Source: Paractinoplanes polyasparticus
GTDB lineage: Bacteria; Actinomycetota; Actinomycetes; Mycobacteriales; Micromonosporaceae
Reading direction: 5' to 3'
Assembly (NCBI RefSeq): GCF_019710575.1
Contig: NZ_JAHWFK010000065.1
Location: 1-64,000, forward strand
DNA: 64,000 nucleotides
The notes beneath the pieces were generated by a model that was given only the letters and a program-made list of their open reading frames with translations, was not told where the DNA came from and made no database searches. The translations under genes and the position numbers were made by a program. Positions 33,671 to 42,253 of the stretch are shown one piece after another; positions within the stretch are counted from its first letter, which is position 1; every line of letters begins with the position of its first letter.

Positions 33671-34810
33671 CTAGAACTTGTACGCGGTGAAGTACCTGAA
33701 ACCGTCAATTTCCACGCGCAGATAAGGTTCGCCGTCGTACCACCAGATCTCGTTGCCGTTGTGGGTCTGGTGATTGCCGTCCTCGTCGTTGTAATAGCGG
33801 TACGTGCGATCACTGGTTCCCGACTCTTCGGACTCGCCGGCCTTGCCCTCATCGTGCTCGCTGAGGTCCTTGGTCTCGACCGGCGGCGGGTCCTGCCCAC
33901 CGTCCGCGTTCTCGGTGGAGTACTCGAAGAAGTGCCCGTCTTCCCTGATGTAGGTCTTGTCGTCCTTCCACCAGAGCTCGTTGTCCTTGTACGTCTGATG
34001 GTTGCCGGTGTCGTCGAGGTAATACTCGTACGTGTCGTCGCCCTGCGTCTTCGAGCCGTCGACGCCTTTCTCCTCGTCGTCCGGATCCTCCAGCCGCTCC
34101 GGCTTCTCCGAGATGCCATCCCCAGAATCGCCGTCGTCCTCAGAATCGCCGTCGTCCTCAGAATCGCCGTCGTCCTCAGAATCGCCGTCGTCCTCAGAAT
34201 CGCCGTCGTCCTCAGGCGCGCCCGGGTCGACCTCGATGCCGTCGTCGCTCTTGAGATCGTCCTGCTCGGCCAGATCGACGGTCTGGTCGTCGTTCTGACC
34301 CAGCTTGTCAGTGGTCATGAACTCATCCATGCCCGGCACCTTCGACGGGTCGAAGTCGCGGATCGTCGGATTGTCCGGGTCGGAGAAGTCGAACAAGTCC
34401 TCGTCGCCCATGACCTTGTCATCGCCGGATTCGTAGGAATCCTTCTTCTCCACGAGCGCGGGGTCGTACTCGGCCTCGCCCATCCCGGTGACGATGCTCT
34501 TCGCATCGGCGTTGAACTTCGCGACGGCATCGGCGTTCTCGGCGTCGATGCTCTCGAACTGGTCGGCCATCTGCACCAAGCCGTCCCTCATCTCCGCGAA
34601 CGCGGACTCGAGATACTGCTTGTGCGTATGCACCGCGTTACGTCGATCGATGAAGAGGTCGCGTAGCCACAGGGCCGCATCGAACTGACCCGCATTGGGC
34701 TCCACCTCGGCCAGGTCGTTGATGGCGGCCTTGTGCTCATCCACGATGTAGCCGATCAACTCGCCGATGTCCCGGAGCTTCTGCGCATTGACCCTCGTCT
34801 CCGCGGCCAC
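33671..34810 (-). CDS. WXG-like protein with acidic tail and duplicated aromatic C-terminal module
   Basis: 379 aa, not recognised beyond its parts. Residues 1-110 are helical and paralogous to the neighbouring 105-aa protein (QFDAALWLRDLFIDRRNAVHTH versus DFDVAQWLGETVTDRRDAVLAH). A very acidic linker follows, with five DGDSED-type hexapeptides. The C-terminus holds two copies of a ~40-residue module: TYEYYLDDTGNHQTYKDNEL WW... and TYRYYNDEDGNHQTHNGNEI WW..., rich in Tyr and Trp. GTG 34810 was chosen because GAAAGG lies 6 nt upstream; an earlier GTG (34816) abuts it. It precedes eccD by 8 nt, so it is probably a type VII substrate or accessory factor. Confidence 0.75.
   Translation of the reverse strand: MAAETRVNAQKLRDIGELIGYIVDEHKAAINDLAEVEPNAGQFDAALWLRDLFIDRRNAVHTHKQYLESAFAEMRDGLVQMADQFESIDAENADAVAKFNADAKSIVTGMGEAEYDPALVEKKDSYESGDDKVMGDEDLFDFSDPDNPTIRDFDPSKVPGMDEFMTTDKLGQNDDQTVDLAEQDDLKSDDGIEVDPGAPEDDGDSEDDGDSEDDGDSEDDGDSEDDGDSGDGISEKPERLEDPDDEEKGVDGSKTQGDDTYEYYLDDTGNHQTYKDNELWWKDDKTYIREDGHFFEYSTENADGGQDPPPVETKDLSEHDEGKAGESEESGTSDRTYRYYNDEDGNHQTHNGNEIWWYDGEPYLRVEIDGFRYFTAYKF
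34123..34212 (-). repeat. 18-bp tandem repeat, five copies, coding (EDDGDS)n
   Basis: Five exact or near-exact CAGAATCGCCGTCGTCCT units encode acidic hexapeptides in the linker of the WXG-like protein. Copy number is likely variable between strains. Confidence 0.9.
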
Positions 34811-34846
34811 GATCACCCTTTCGTCACAACAATCAGGACAAAATCT

Positions 34847-35164
34847 CTACCGGTGGTGCGGCCCCTCGAGACCGGTGATCACCGTGGCGTTTGCCGCGTC
34901 GACCTCGCCGAGCTCGGCCGGAACCCGCTCCAGCACTTCGGCGAGTTCGGCCAGAGCGCGGTCGAGATAGGCGACATGCGCCAGCACCGCGTCCCGCCGA
35001 TCGGTGACGGTCTCCCCCAGCCACTGTGCGACGTCGAAGTCACCGAAGGCCGGGGAGTAGCCGTACAGCGCCTCGGCATGCTGCCGGCACTCGGTCATGA
35101 GCGAGCCGACCGACGCCGCAAGGTCCGCCAGCCGGGCCAGATCGGCCCTGGTCTCGTCCGGCAT
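34847..35164 (-). CDS. WXG100-superfamily-like small protein
   Basis: 105 aa, two long helices around the turn FGDFDVAQWLGETVTDRRDAV. It is a short paralogue of the N-terminal domain of the next gene. ATG 35164 was chosen because GAGGTG lies 6 nt upstream. It is first in the leftward operon ending with eccB and is divergent from eccC. The pairing with its longer paralogue suggests an Esx-like heterodimer, one partner carrying the acidic extension (inference). Confidence 0.75.
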   Translation of the reverse strand: MPDETRADLARLADLAASVGSLMTECRQHAEALYGYSPAFGDFDVAQWLGETVTDRRDAVLAHVAYLDRALAELAEVLERVPAELGEVDAANATVITGLEGPHHR

Positions 35165-35209
35165 GCCCACCACCTCGCTGTCTGTCGCGCCGGCACCACT
35201 CCTGCTACA

Positions 35210-35240
35210 TTTCGTTGGCCCACCACGGCATCGAACGAAA
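35210..35240. promoter_or_regulatory. Inverted repeat TTTCGTT-N17-AACGAAA in the divergent eccC region
   Basis: Seven-base arms spaced 17 nt apart lie midway between the divergent WXG-like gene (35164) and eccC (35335). Possible regulator site for one or both operons. Confidence 0.35.
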
Positions 35241-35304
35241 CGTCCCAGACGGTAGGCGGACAATCCCGGTCGCGCTTCGCGGCACCGCGGCCTTCCGCCC
35301 GTTC

Positions 35305-35320
35305 GGGGGAAACCCCTCAC
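35305..35320 (+). promoter_or_regulatory. GGGGGAAACCCCT motif upstream of eccC
   Basis: GGGGGAAACCCCTCAC ends 14 nt before the eccC GTG, just upstream of its AAGGAG ribosome-binding site. Identical over 13 bases to the site before the esx operon. So close to the start, it would act on the leader or as a repressor site. Confidence 0.5.
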
Positions 35321-35334
35321 CGAAGGAGACGTGC

Positions 35335-38300
35335 GTGGGCACCGTTCCGTATTCCCGCAAGGCGCGCCGCGCCGGGCCGACCGCACCGGGTGAAGAGATC
35401 GCTCTGCAGGAGCCACCGGCCATCCCGGAACCAGCCGAGCGCGGGATGAGCGCGGTGCTGATGCTGGCGCCGATGGGTATCGCTTCACTTGCGCTGGTGC
35501 TCATGTTCCTGCGCCCCAACGCGGGAGCTCTGGCCTACGTCGGCGTCTGTCTGATGGTGCTCGCCGCGGTCGCCATGATGATCGTGCCGATGATGCGCAC
35601 GGCCGGACAGCACAAGCACCGGCTCAACGGCGAACGCCGCGACTACCTGCGCTATCTGGGTCAGGTGCGGCGCAAGGTGCGGTCGGCTCTGACCACAGAG
35701 CGGCGGGCCGCCCGGTGGCTGCATCCGGATCCCGGCGCACTGTGGTCGATGGCGTTGAGTCAGCGCTTGTGGGAGCGCAGGACGTCGCACGAGGACTTCG
35801 GTGAGGTCCGGATCGGTCTCGGAGCCCGCCGTTCGACCACCCAGCTGATCACCCCCAGCGGTAAGCCGATCGAGGACCTGGAGCCGATGGCCGCGCACGC
35901 GTTGCGGCGGTTCCTCCGGGCGTACTCGACTTTGCAGGACTCGCCTATCTCGATATTCCTTCGCGGTTTTGCCCGGATCGCATACCGCGGCGATCTCCCG
36001 GCGGTCCGGGCGGGTGTCCGCGCGACGATCGCCCAGCTCGTGGTCGCCCACTCCCCCGCCGAACTTCAGCTCTTGTTCGTGACAAGCAGCTCGAATCAGG
36101 AATGGGACTGGGCCAAATGGCTGCCGCACGCCCAGGACGAGAGCGCGCCCGACGTGACCGGCAGCCGACGCCGTTTCGTGGCCGACGCCGGCGAGCTGGA
36201 CGAAGCGCTGACCGCGCTCGGGCTTTCGCAACGCCCGCCGTACGAGCCCGGCACCGGAGTCACCGCGGTGGAGCCGTACGTCGTGGTGGTCCTGGACGGT
36301 CCGGTGCTGCCGGTCGAACATCGGCTGGCCGCCGGCGGGTACCGTAACGTGCTGCTCCTCGACATCGGCGCCGCCTGCGGCTGGGAGCCCATGCCGCACA
36401 CGCTGCTGTTCCTGTCCACCGAGCAGCAGCTGTCGATCGTCGCGTTCGACCATCTCGGCAAGTCCCGCGAAACGCCACTGTGCGTCCCGGACCGGATGAG
36501 TGGGATCGCCGCGGGCGCACTGGCCCGGCTGCTGGCCCGGTATCGCGTCGGTCAGGGCAACGACACCGACGAGCCGCTGGCCACCGATTACGACCTGGCC
36601 GGGCTGCTGCGGCTGGGCGACCTGACCGCCTTTGATCCGGCGGCCTACCGGTCCGGGCGCAGCGGCTCGCAACGGCTGCGGGTACCGATCGGGATGACCT
36701 CCGACGGGCAGCCGATCGACCTGGACATCAAGGAGGCGGCCGAGGGTGGGATGGGGCCGCACGGCATGCTGATCGGCGCGACCGGATCGGGCAAGAGCGA
36801 ACTCCTGCGCACGCTGGTACTCGCGCTCGCCGCACGACACTCGTCCGAGGAACTGAACCTCGTGCTCGTCGACTTCAAGGGCGGGGCGGCGTTCGCCGGG
36901 TTCGAACGGCTGCCACACACCTCCGCAGTGATCACCAACCTCTCCGAGGAACTGGAGCTGGTCGACCGCATGCAGGACGCGCTCACCGGCGAACTCAACC
37001 GCCGCCAGGAGCACCTGCGGGCCAGCGGCTACCCGTCGCGCCGCGAGTACGAGCGCGCCCGCGTCGAGGGGACCCGGCTCGAGCCGCTCCCGGCGCTGTT
37101 CATCGTCGTCGACGAGTTCAGTGAGATGCTCAGCAACAAGCCGGAGTTCATCGACGTGTTCGCGATGATCGGCCGGCTCGGCCGCAGCTTGGGTGTGCAT
37201 CTGCTGCTGGCCAGCCAGCGGCTCGACGAGGGCCGGATCCACAGCATCGAGACACACCTGTCGTACCGCATCGGTCTGCGCACCTTCTCGTCCATGGAGA
37301 GCCGTAGCGTGCTCGGCGTTCCGGACGCGTACGAGCTGCCCAACGTGCCGGGCAACGGCTATCTGCGGCCGGACACGCAGACCCTGATCCGGTTCAAGGC
37401 GGCCTACTGTTCGGGTCCTTGGCGTCCACCCCACCAGCAGCGCCGGCACACCGGTCACGGCGGGGTCGTGCCGTTCGGCACCGAGCACCTCGTCCCGGAG
37501 ACACCGGTGGAGGAGGATCCCGAGCCGGACAGCGGCGAGAAGCCACCGGTGCTGGCCGATGTGCTCCTGGAGGCGCTTCGCGGGCACGGGCCGGCCGCGC
37601 ACCAGGTGTGGCTGCCCCCGCTGACCTCCAGCCCCACCTTGGAGAAGCTGCTGCCACCACTGGTCGAAGACCTGGAGACCGGTCTCGCCCCGATCGGCGG
37701 TTACGGCGCGGGTCAGCTCGTGGCGCCCATCGGACTGGTCGACCTACCCGCTCAGCAACGACGGGAGCTGCTGACCGCGAGCTTGGCCGGCAGCGCCGGC
37801 AACATCGGAGTGGCCGGTGGCCCGCAGGCGGGCAAGAGCACTCTGCTGCGGACGCTCCTCTGCTCGCTGGCTCTCACTCATACTGCGCGGCAGGTGCAGT
37901 TCTATTGCCTCGACTTCGGCGGCGGGGCGCTGTCGTCCCTGGCCCGGCTGCCGCACGTCGGTGGTGTGGCCGGCCGGCTCGACCGCGACAAGGTCACCCG
38001 CACGGTGCTCGAGATGACCAACCTGATCACCCGCCGCGAGGCGATCTTCAGCCAGAACGGCATCGACTCGATGGCCAGCTACCGGCGGCTCCGGGCCGGC
38101 GGCGCCTATCACGACATCGACCCTTACGGTGATGTCTTCCTGGTGGTGGACGGCTGGTACACCGCACGGCAGGACTTCCAGGAGCTGGACGACAAGTTCG
38201 GCGAGCTGGCCGCGCGCGGGCTCAGCTTCGGCGTGCACCTGGTGGTGTCGGCCGGCCGCTGGACGGAGATGCGGCCATGGCTGCGTGACGTGCTCGGCAC

Positions 38301-39303
38301 CCGCTTCGAGCTGCGGCTCGGCGATCCGGTGGAGTCCGAGGTCAACAGCCGGGTGGCCGCGACCGTGCCGAAGGTGCCCGGCCGCGGCATCACCGTCGAT
38401 CGGCAACATTTCCTCACCGCCCTGCCCCGGATCGACGGCTCACCCGAGACGGAGGACCTGGCCGAGGCGACCGCGGAGCTGGTCGAGGCGCTGGATGTGC
38501 CGTCGGCACCGCGCGCGCCTCTGGTCAAGCTGCTGCCGGAACGGCTGTCCGTGGCCGAGCTGCCGCCGGCCACGGCGCCGTCGAAAGAGGCGGAGATCCG
38601 CATCCCCCTGGGCCTGGACGATCTGAACCTCGAACCGTTCTGGCACGACTTCGACGCCAGCCCGCACTTGCTGATCTTCGGCGACACCGAGACCGGGAAG
38701 ACGAATCTGCTCCGGCACATCGCTCAGGCCATCACCAAACATCACACGCCGAAGGAGGCCCGGGTGGTCTTCGGCGACTTCCGCCGTGAGCTGCACGATG
38801 CGATCCCGCAGGCGCATCAGATCGGCTACTCGATGTCGGCCGAACGGCTGGCCGCGACGTTGCTGGAGGCGGGTCAGGTGCTCACCGAGCGGGTGCCCGG
38901 ACCCGACGTGCCACCGAGCCGCTTGCCGAAACGGGACTGGTGGACCGGCGGGCGGCTGTTCATCCTGATCGACGACTTCGAACTGATCGAGAGCGGCCGG
39001 GACTCGCCGTTGACGCCGTTGCTGCCGCTGCTGCCGCACGGCGCCGACGTCGGGCTGCACCTGATCGTGGCTCGCAGCACCGCCGGCGCCTCCCGGGCCA
39101 TGATGAATCCGGTCCTCCGCCGGGCCTGGGAGCTCGGCTCACCGGGCATCCTGCTGTCCTGTCCGCGTGAGGAGGGCGCGTTCCTCGGTAACGTGAAGCC
39201 GCGGACGCTGCCGACCGCTCGGGGTCAATACATCGATCGGCGGCGGTCGGTGCGGCTGCTGCAGACACCGGAGGTGCCGAAGCCGGCCACGCCGGCCGGG
39301 TGA
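35335..39303 (+). CDS. eccC: Type VII secretion motor ATPase EccC (three FtsK/SpoIIIE domains)
   Basis: 1322 aa, membrane-anchored motor that recognises and drives Esx substrates. Two membrane helices at about residues 43-95 (VLMLAPMGIASLALVLMF, ALAYVGVCLMVLAAVAMM) are followed by three ATPase domains with P-loops GATGSGKSELL (about 480), GGPQAGKSTLL (about 827) and GDTETGKTNLL (about 1115). Walker B regions are LNLVLVDFKGG, VQFYCLDFGGG and RVVFGDF, plus LFIVVDEFSEML in the first domain. All three P-loops keep the lysine. EccCa and EccCb are a single chain here, as in Actinobacteria outside ESX-1. GTG 35335 is preceded by AAGGAG at 6 nt. Transcribed alone, divergent from the eccD-eccB operon. 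Confidence 0.97.
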   Translation: MGTVPYSRKARRAGPTAPGEEIALQEPPAIPEPAERGMSAVLMLAPMGIASLALVLMFLRPNAGALAYVGVCLMVLAAVAMMIVPMMRTAGQHKHRLNGERRDYLRYLGQVRRKVRSALTTERRAARWLHPDPGALWSMALSQRLWERRTSHEDFGEVRIGLGARRSTTQLITPSGKPIEDLEPMAAHALRRFLRAYSTLQDSPISIFLRGFARIAYRGDLPAVRAGVRATIAQLVVAHSPAELQLLFVTSSSNQEWDWAKWLPHAQDESAPDVTGSRRRFVADAGELDEALTALGLSQRPPYEPGTGVTAVEPYVVVVLDGPVLPVEHRLAAGGYRNVLLLDIGAACGWEPMPHTLLFLSTEQQLSIVAFDHLGKSRETPLCVPDRMSGIAAGALARLLARYRVGQGNDTDEPLATDYDLAGLLRLGDLTAFDPAAYRSGRSGSQRLRVPIGMTSDGQPIDLDIKEAAEGGMGPHGMLIGATGSGKSELLRTLVLALAARHSSEELNLVLVDFKGGAAFAGFERLPHTSAVITNLSEELELVDRMQDALTGELNRRQEHLRASGYPSRREYERARVEGTRLEPLPALFIVVDEFSEMLSNKPEFIDVFAMIGRLGRSLGVHLLLASQRLDEGRIHSIETHLSYRIGLRTFSSMESRSVLGVPDAYELPNVPGNGYLRPDTQTLIRFKAAYCSGPWRPPHQQRRHTGHGGVVPFGTEHLVPETPVEEDPEPDSGEKPPVLADVLLEALRGHGPAAHQVWLPPLTSSPTLEKLLPPLVEDLETGLAPIGGYGAGQLVAPIGLVDLPAQQRRELLTASLAGSAGNIGVAGGPQAGKSTLLRTLLCSLALTHTARQVQFYCLDFGGGALSSLARLPHVGGVAGRLDRDKVTRTVLEMTNLITRREAIFSQNGIDSMASYRRLRAGGAYHDIDPYGDVFLVVDGWYTARQDFQELDDKFGELAARGLSFGVHLVVSAGRWTEMRPWLRDVLGTRFELRLGDPVESEVNSRVAATVPKVPGRGITVDRQHFLTALPRIDGSPETEDLAEATAELVEALDVPSAPRAPLVKLLPERLSVAELPPATAPSKEAEIRIPLGLDDLNLEPFWHDFDASPHLLIFGDTETGKTNLLRHIAQAITKHHTPKEARVVFGDFRRELHDAIPQAHQIGYSMSAERLAATLLEAGQVLTERVPGPDVPPSRLPKRDWWTGGRLFILIDDFELIESGRDSPLTPLLPLLPHGADVGLHLIVARSTAGASRAMMNPVLRRAWELGSPGILLSCPREEGAFLGNVKPRTLPTARGQYIDRRRSVRLLQTPEVPKPATPAG

Positions 39304-39312
39304 CGGCGCCGG

Positions 39313-40512
39313 TCAGGCGTGGGGGCCACGGCGCACCGTGGCCGCCCGCGCCGGCCGCCAGCGCCGGCGATATCCCGCCGGAAGCAGCCGGGTCAGCAGC
39401 AGAACGGTACCGAGAAGCACGACAGCCAACCCGGCGCCGAGGGTGGCCAGATGCGGCCCGATGCCGTCCGCGGGTGGCTGGGCGGGGCGGCGTACCGAGT
39501 CCGGTGGCCGCGGTGCACTCAGAAGTGTGTTCTCCTCCGGCAAGACAGACGACACCGCGGCCGCAGGGTTCACCACCCCCCAGCCCAGCCCAGGATTCGG
39601 TAGCGCGGTCGCCGGGTGGTCGGCGGTCAGCACGAGCCGGCGGCGGACCTCAGCGGCGGTGAGGTCCGGGCGGTAGGCCCGGACCAGCGCGGCGGTCCCG
39701 GCCACGAACGGCACGGCGTAACTGGTCCCACTGCCCAGCCAGTGGCCCGGTCCGCCGGGGCCGATGCTCGCCACGTCCACGCCGGGCGCCACCAGCCGAA
39801 GGTGGAGTCCCTGCTGGGAAAACTTCGCCAGCAAGCCCTGCTTGTCGATCGCACCCACGGCAAGCACCGTGGGCAGCGCTGCTGGGTAGGCGACCGAACG
39901 CTGTTGCTCCGCCCCGTTGGCGGCGGCGGCGACCACCACGACGTCCCGTTCCTCGGCGTACTTGACGGCGGCGACCAGACCGGCCTCCGGAGAGGCCGTG
40001 CTGGCCGAGACGTTGATGACCGAGGCGCCCTCGTCGACCGCCGACCGGATGCCCTTGGCGAGCAGACCGGCGGTGCCGTCGTCGATACTGTTGGCGACCC
40101 GGATCGGCAGCAGGGTGGCGTCCGGGGCGACCCCGGCGAATCCGGTCCCACCGGTGGGCTGCGCGGCGATGATGCCCCCGATGAAGGTGCCGTGACCGAA
40201 ACAGTCGGTATCGGCGCGTCGTCCGCCGCCGCGGGTTAGATCCAAGCCCCGTCGGACGTGACCGCGCAGCTGCGGGCTGTTCGCGGCCACGCCGGTGTCG
40301 ACCACCGCGATTGTGACGCCGGCGCCCCGGGTCATCGGCCAGACACGTTCGACACCGAGCCTCGACTGGGCCCACGGAACACCGGTCTCGACGCTTTGCG
40401 GAGGTCCCAGGCAGCTACCGCCGGAGGGGGACGGCGCCGGCACCGGAACGGCGGTGGCCGGCGCGGCCAGCGCCAGGACGAGGGCGGCCGCGCTGGTACC
40501 TACTCCGGCCAT
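39313..40512 (-). CDS. mycP: Mycosin (type VII-associated subtilisin-like protease)
   Basis: 399 aa with a signal peptide (residues 1-22), a subtilase domain and a C-terminal membrane helix (about 355-378, LATLGAGLAVVLLGTVLLL) followed by a basic tail, the standard mycosin layout. The catalytic triad is complete: Asp in AVVDTGVA (about 70), His in DCFGHGTFIGGII (about 103) and Ser in GSGTSYAVPFVAG (about 289); the oxyanion Asn is in VVAAAANGA. Mycosins stabilise the membrane complex and cleave substrates on the outer face. The ATG overlaps the stop of the second, degenerate mycosin by one base, so the two are co-translated. Confidence 0.95.
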   Translation of the reverse strand: MAGVGTSAAALVLALAAPATAVPVPAPSPSGGSCLGPPQSVETGVPWAQSRLGVERVWPMTRGAGVTIAVVDTGVAANSPQLRGHVRRGLDLTRGGGRRADTDCFGHGTFIGGIIAAQPTGGTGFAGVAPDATLLPIRVANSIDDGTAGLLAKGIRSAVDEGASVINVSASTASPEAGLVAAVKYAEERDVVVVAAAANGAEQQRSVAYPAALPTVLAVGAIDKQGLLAKFSQQGLHLRLVAPGVDVASIGPGGPGHWLGSGTSYAVPFVAGTAALVRAYRPDLTAAEVRRRLVLTADHPATALPNPGLGWGVVNPAAAVSSVLPEENTLLSAPRPPDSVRRPAQPPADGIGPHLATLGAGLAVVLLGTVLLLTRLLPAGYRRRWRPARAATVRRGPHA

Positions 40513-42137
40513 CAGTGTGGCGCAGCAGCGGGTTCGGGCGCGGCCGGCCAGTCCTCGTCCAGAGCATCGGCAGCATCGGGCTCACCGGTTTCGTCGGACG
40601 TGCTCTGGCGCATGGTGCGGCGGAACCGGAAGACCAGCAGCGTGCTCAGAAGCAGGCCGGCCAGAACGGTGATCACGAAGGCGATCCGGACGCCGTCGCC
40701 ACCGCTGACCTCCTGACCCACCGTTCCGCCGGGCGCGGCGGCCGATGGGATCTCCTCGGCCAGCTCACGAGTGACCGCGGCGACCGGGTCGAGCAGGCCG
40801 ACCTCCGCGCCGCCGGCCCGGTCGGCGGTGACAGTCAGCCGGTGGGCAATCTGTGCAGCATCAAGCTCCGGATGTGATGAGCCGACCAGCGCAGCCGCTC
40901 CGGCCGCCAAGGCGACCGCATAGCGATCGCCACTGCCGACGAAGCCCGGTCGTCCGTTGGCGCCGATGCTGGTCACATTGACCCCGGGCGCGAGCAGGTC
41001 GACCGATCCGGGTGCGTATTGCCGGGCGGCCTTGCCGTCCGCCGTGACCGCACCGACCAGAACGACGCCGTCCGGCGGCGGAACGTCGGACCCGGCGCCA
41101 CCGGCGGCCGGAGCGGGTGCGAGCACCACGATTCCCTTGTCCACTGCCGTCTTCAGGGCACGGACCACGGTGTCGCTGCGCAGGTCGACCGCCGATCCGA
41201 GTGCGATCACGGTGACGTTGGCCGAGATGGCGACCTCGATCGCAGTGGCCGGATCGGCCGTCCCGGGCGTCTTGCCGTCGGTGACCACTCTGACCGGCAT
41301 CAACACCGCTTCCGGCGCTATCCCGGCAAAGGTGAGCTTGCCGACCGGCTCGGCGCCGACCAGGCCGGCCATCGCGGTCCCGGTGCCCAGGCAGTCGCTG
41401 TCCCCGCGGCCCTCGCCGGTGACGATGTTCGCGCCGACCGCCACGCGCCTGGTGAGCTGAGCGGCGCGGCCGTCGACCCCGGAGTCGATGATCGCGACGG
41501 ACTGTCCGGTGCCTCGGCTGACCGTCCAGGCTTCAGCGACCGCGAGACGATCCATGGCCCAGTTCGACGGCCGGCTGGCCGCGGTCGCCGCCACACACTT
41601 GCCGGTAGGAGCCGGAGGCGGGGTCGTCGGCAGGTCACCCGGATTGCCACCGGCCGGGGCACTCGGCGCGACCGGGCGGACGCCCTGCCCGATGGCCCCG
41701 TCGTCCCCGACGACCCCGGGGCCGGGAGCACCCGCCGGTCCCGAGTCGTCGTCCGGCTGGCCGGGGGACGGTTCACCGCTTTGCGGCTTGCCGGTCGACG
41801 GCTTGCCGGTGGGCAGGACGCCGTATTGGACACCGGATCCGGATGCATCCCAGGGCAGGACGAGATACCAACCCGCGCTCAGCTGGGCGGGGTCGCCCAG
41901 ACTTCCGCCGTCGGGCTGCCGCCGGCCGGTGTTCAGGTTGAAGATCTCGGTGGAACGCCCGGCAGAGCCGAGGAAGCGCTCAGCGACCTGCCGGAGGGTC
42001 TCCGACGACGACCCCACAGCGTAGTACTGCACGTACTCGTCCGCCTTCGCCGACGACGGTGCCCCGGACAGGCCGACACCGAGGACGACCGCAGCCAACA
42101 CTCCCGCGATCCGGCCGATTGCCTTCTTCAAAGCCAC
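40512..42137 (-). CDS. Catalytically degenerate mycosin with N-terminal LysM-like domain
   Basis: 541 aa. After a signal peptide (about 1-31) comes a domain YVQYYAVGSSSETLRQVAER ... EIFNLNTGRRQPDGG ... GWYLVLPWDASGSGV that is shared with the 43808 gene and looks LysM-like. A Pro/Gly linker leads to a subtilase domain with a C-terminal membrane helix and an acidic tail. The catalytic Asp remains (AIIDSGVD), but the His motif reads DCLGTGTAMAG (His to Thr) and the Ser motif GSGDRYAVALAAG (Ser to Arg); the oxyanion Asn region is also lost (VLAPAPAAG). It is therefore a predicted pseudoprotease, perhaps structural in the complex. GTG start with a GGGAAG-like site. Confidence 0.88.
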   Translation of the reverse strand: MALKKAIGRIAGVLAAVVLGVGLSGAPSSAKADEYVQYYAVGSSSETLRQVAERFLGSAGRSTEIFNLNTGRRQPDGGSLGDPAQLSAGWYLVLPWDASGSGVQYGVLPTGKPSTGKPQSGEPSPGQPDDDSGPAGAPGPGVVGDDGAIGQGVRPVAPSAPAGGNPGDLPTTPPPAPTGKCVAATAASRPSNWAMDRLAVAEAWTVSRGTGQSVAIIDSGVDGRAAQLTRRVAVGANIVTGEGRGDSDCLGTGTAMAGLVGAEPVGKLTFAGIAPEAVLMPVRVVTDGKTPGTADPATAIEVAISANVTVIALGSAVDLRSDTVVRALKTAVDKGIVVLAPAPAAGGAGSDVPPPDGVVLVGAVTADGKAARQYAPGSVDLLAPGVNVTSIGANGRPGFVGSGDRYAVALAAGAAALVGSSHPELDAAQIAHRLTVTADRAGGAEVGLLDPVAAVTRELAEEIPSAAAPGGTVGQEVSGGDGVRIAFVITVLAGLLLSTLLVFRFRRTMRQSTSDETGEPDAADALDEDWPAAPEPAAAPH

Positions 42138-42253
42138 GGTCTGCTTCCCTCTCCACCAATGGTGACCTGTGAACGGAAGCGATGGGCGGTGGGTTCATGC
42201 CGACCGGGGATTTGTCACTGAGTTCGCCGGCGTCCGGTGATGACCTCGGTGGC

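Noticed and set aside
34123-34212. 18-bp repeats considered as iterons or an origin
   Set aside because: They encode acidic hexapeptides inside a gene and no replication gene is nearby.
35485-37602. Long open frame on the minus strand opposite eccC (705 codons)
   Set aside because: It mirrors eccC codon positions in high-GC DNA, has no recognisable domain and no ribosome-binding site; an antisense artefact.
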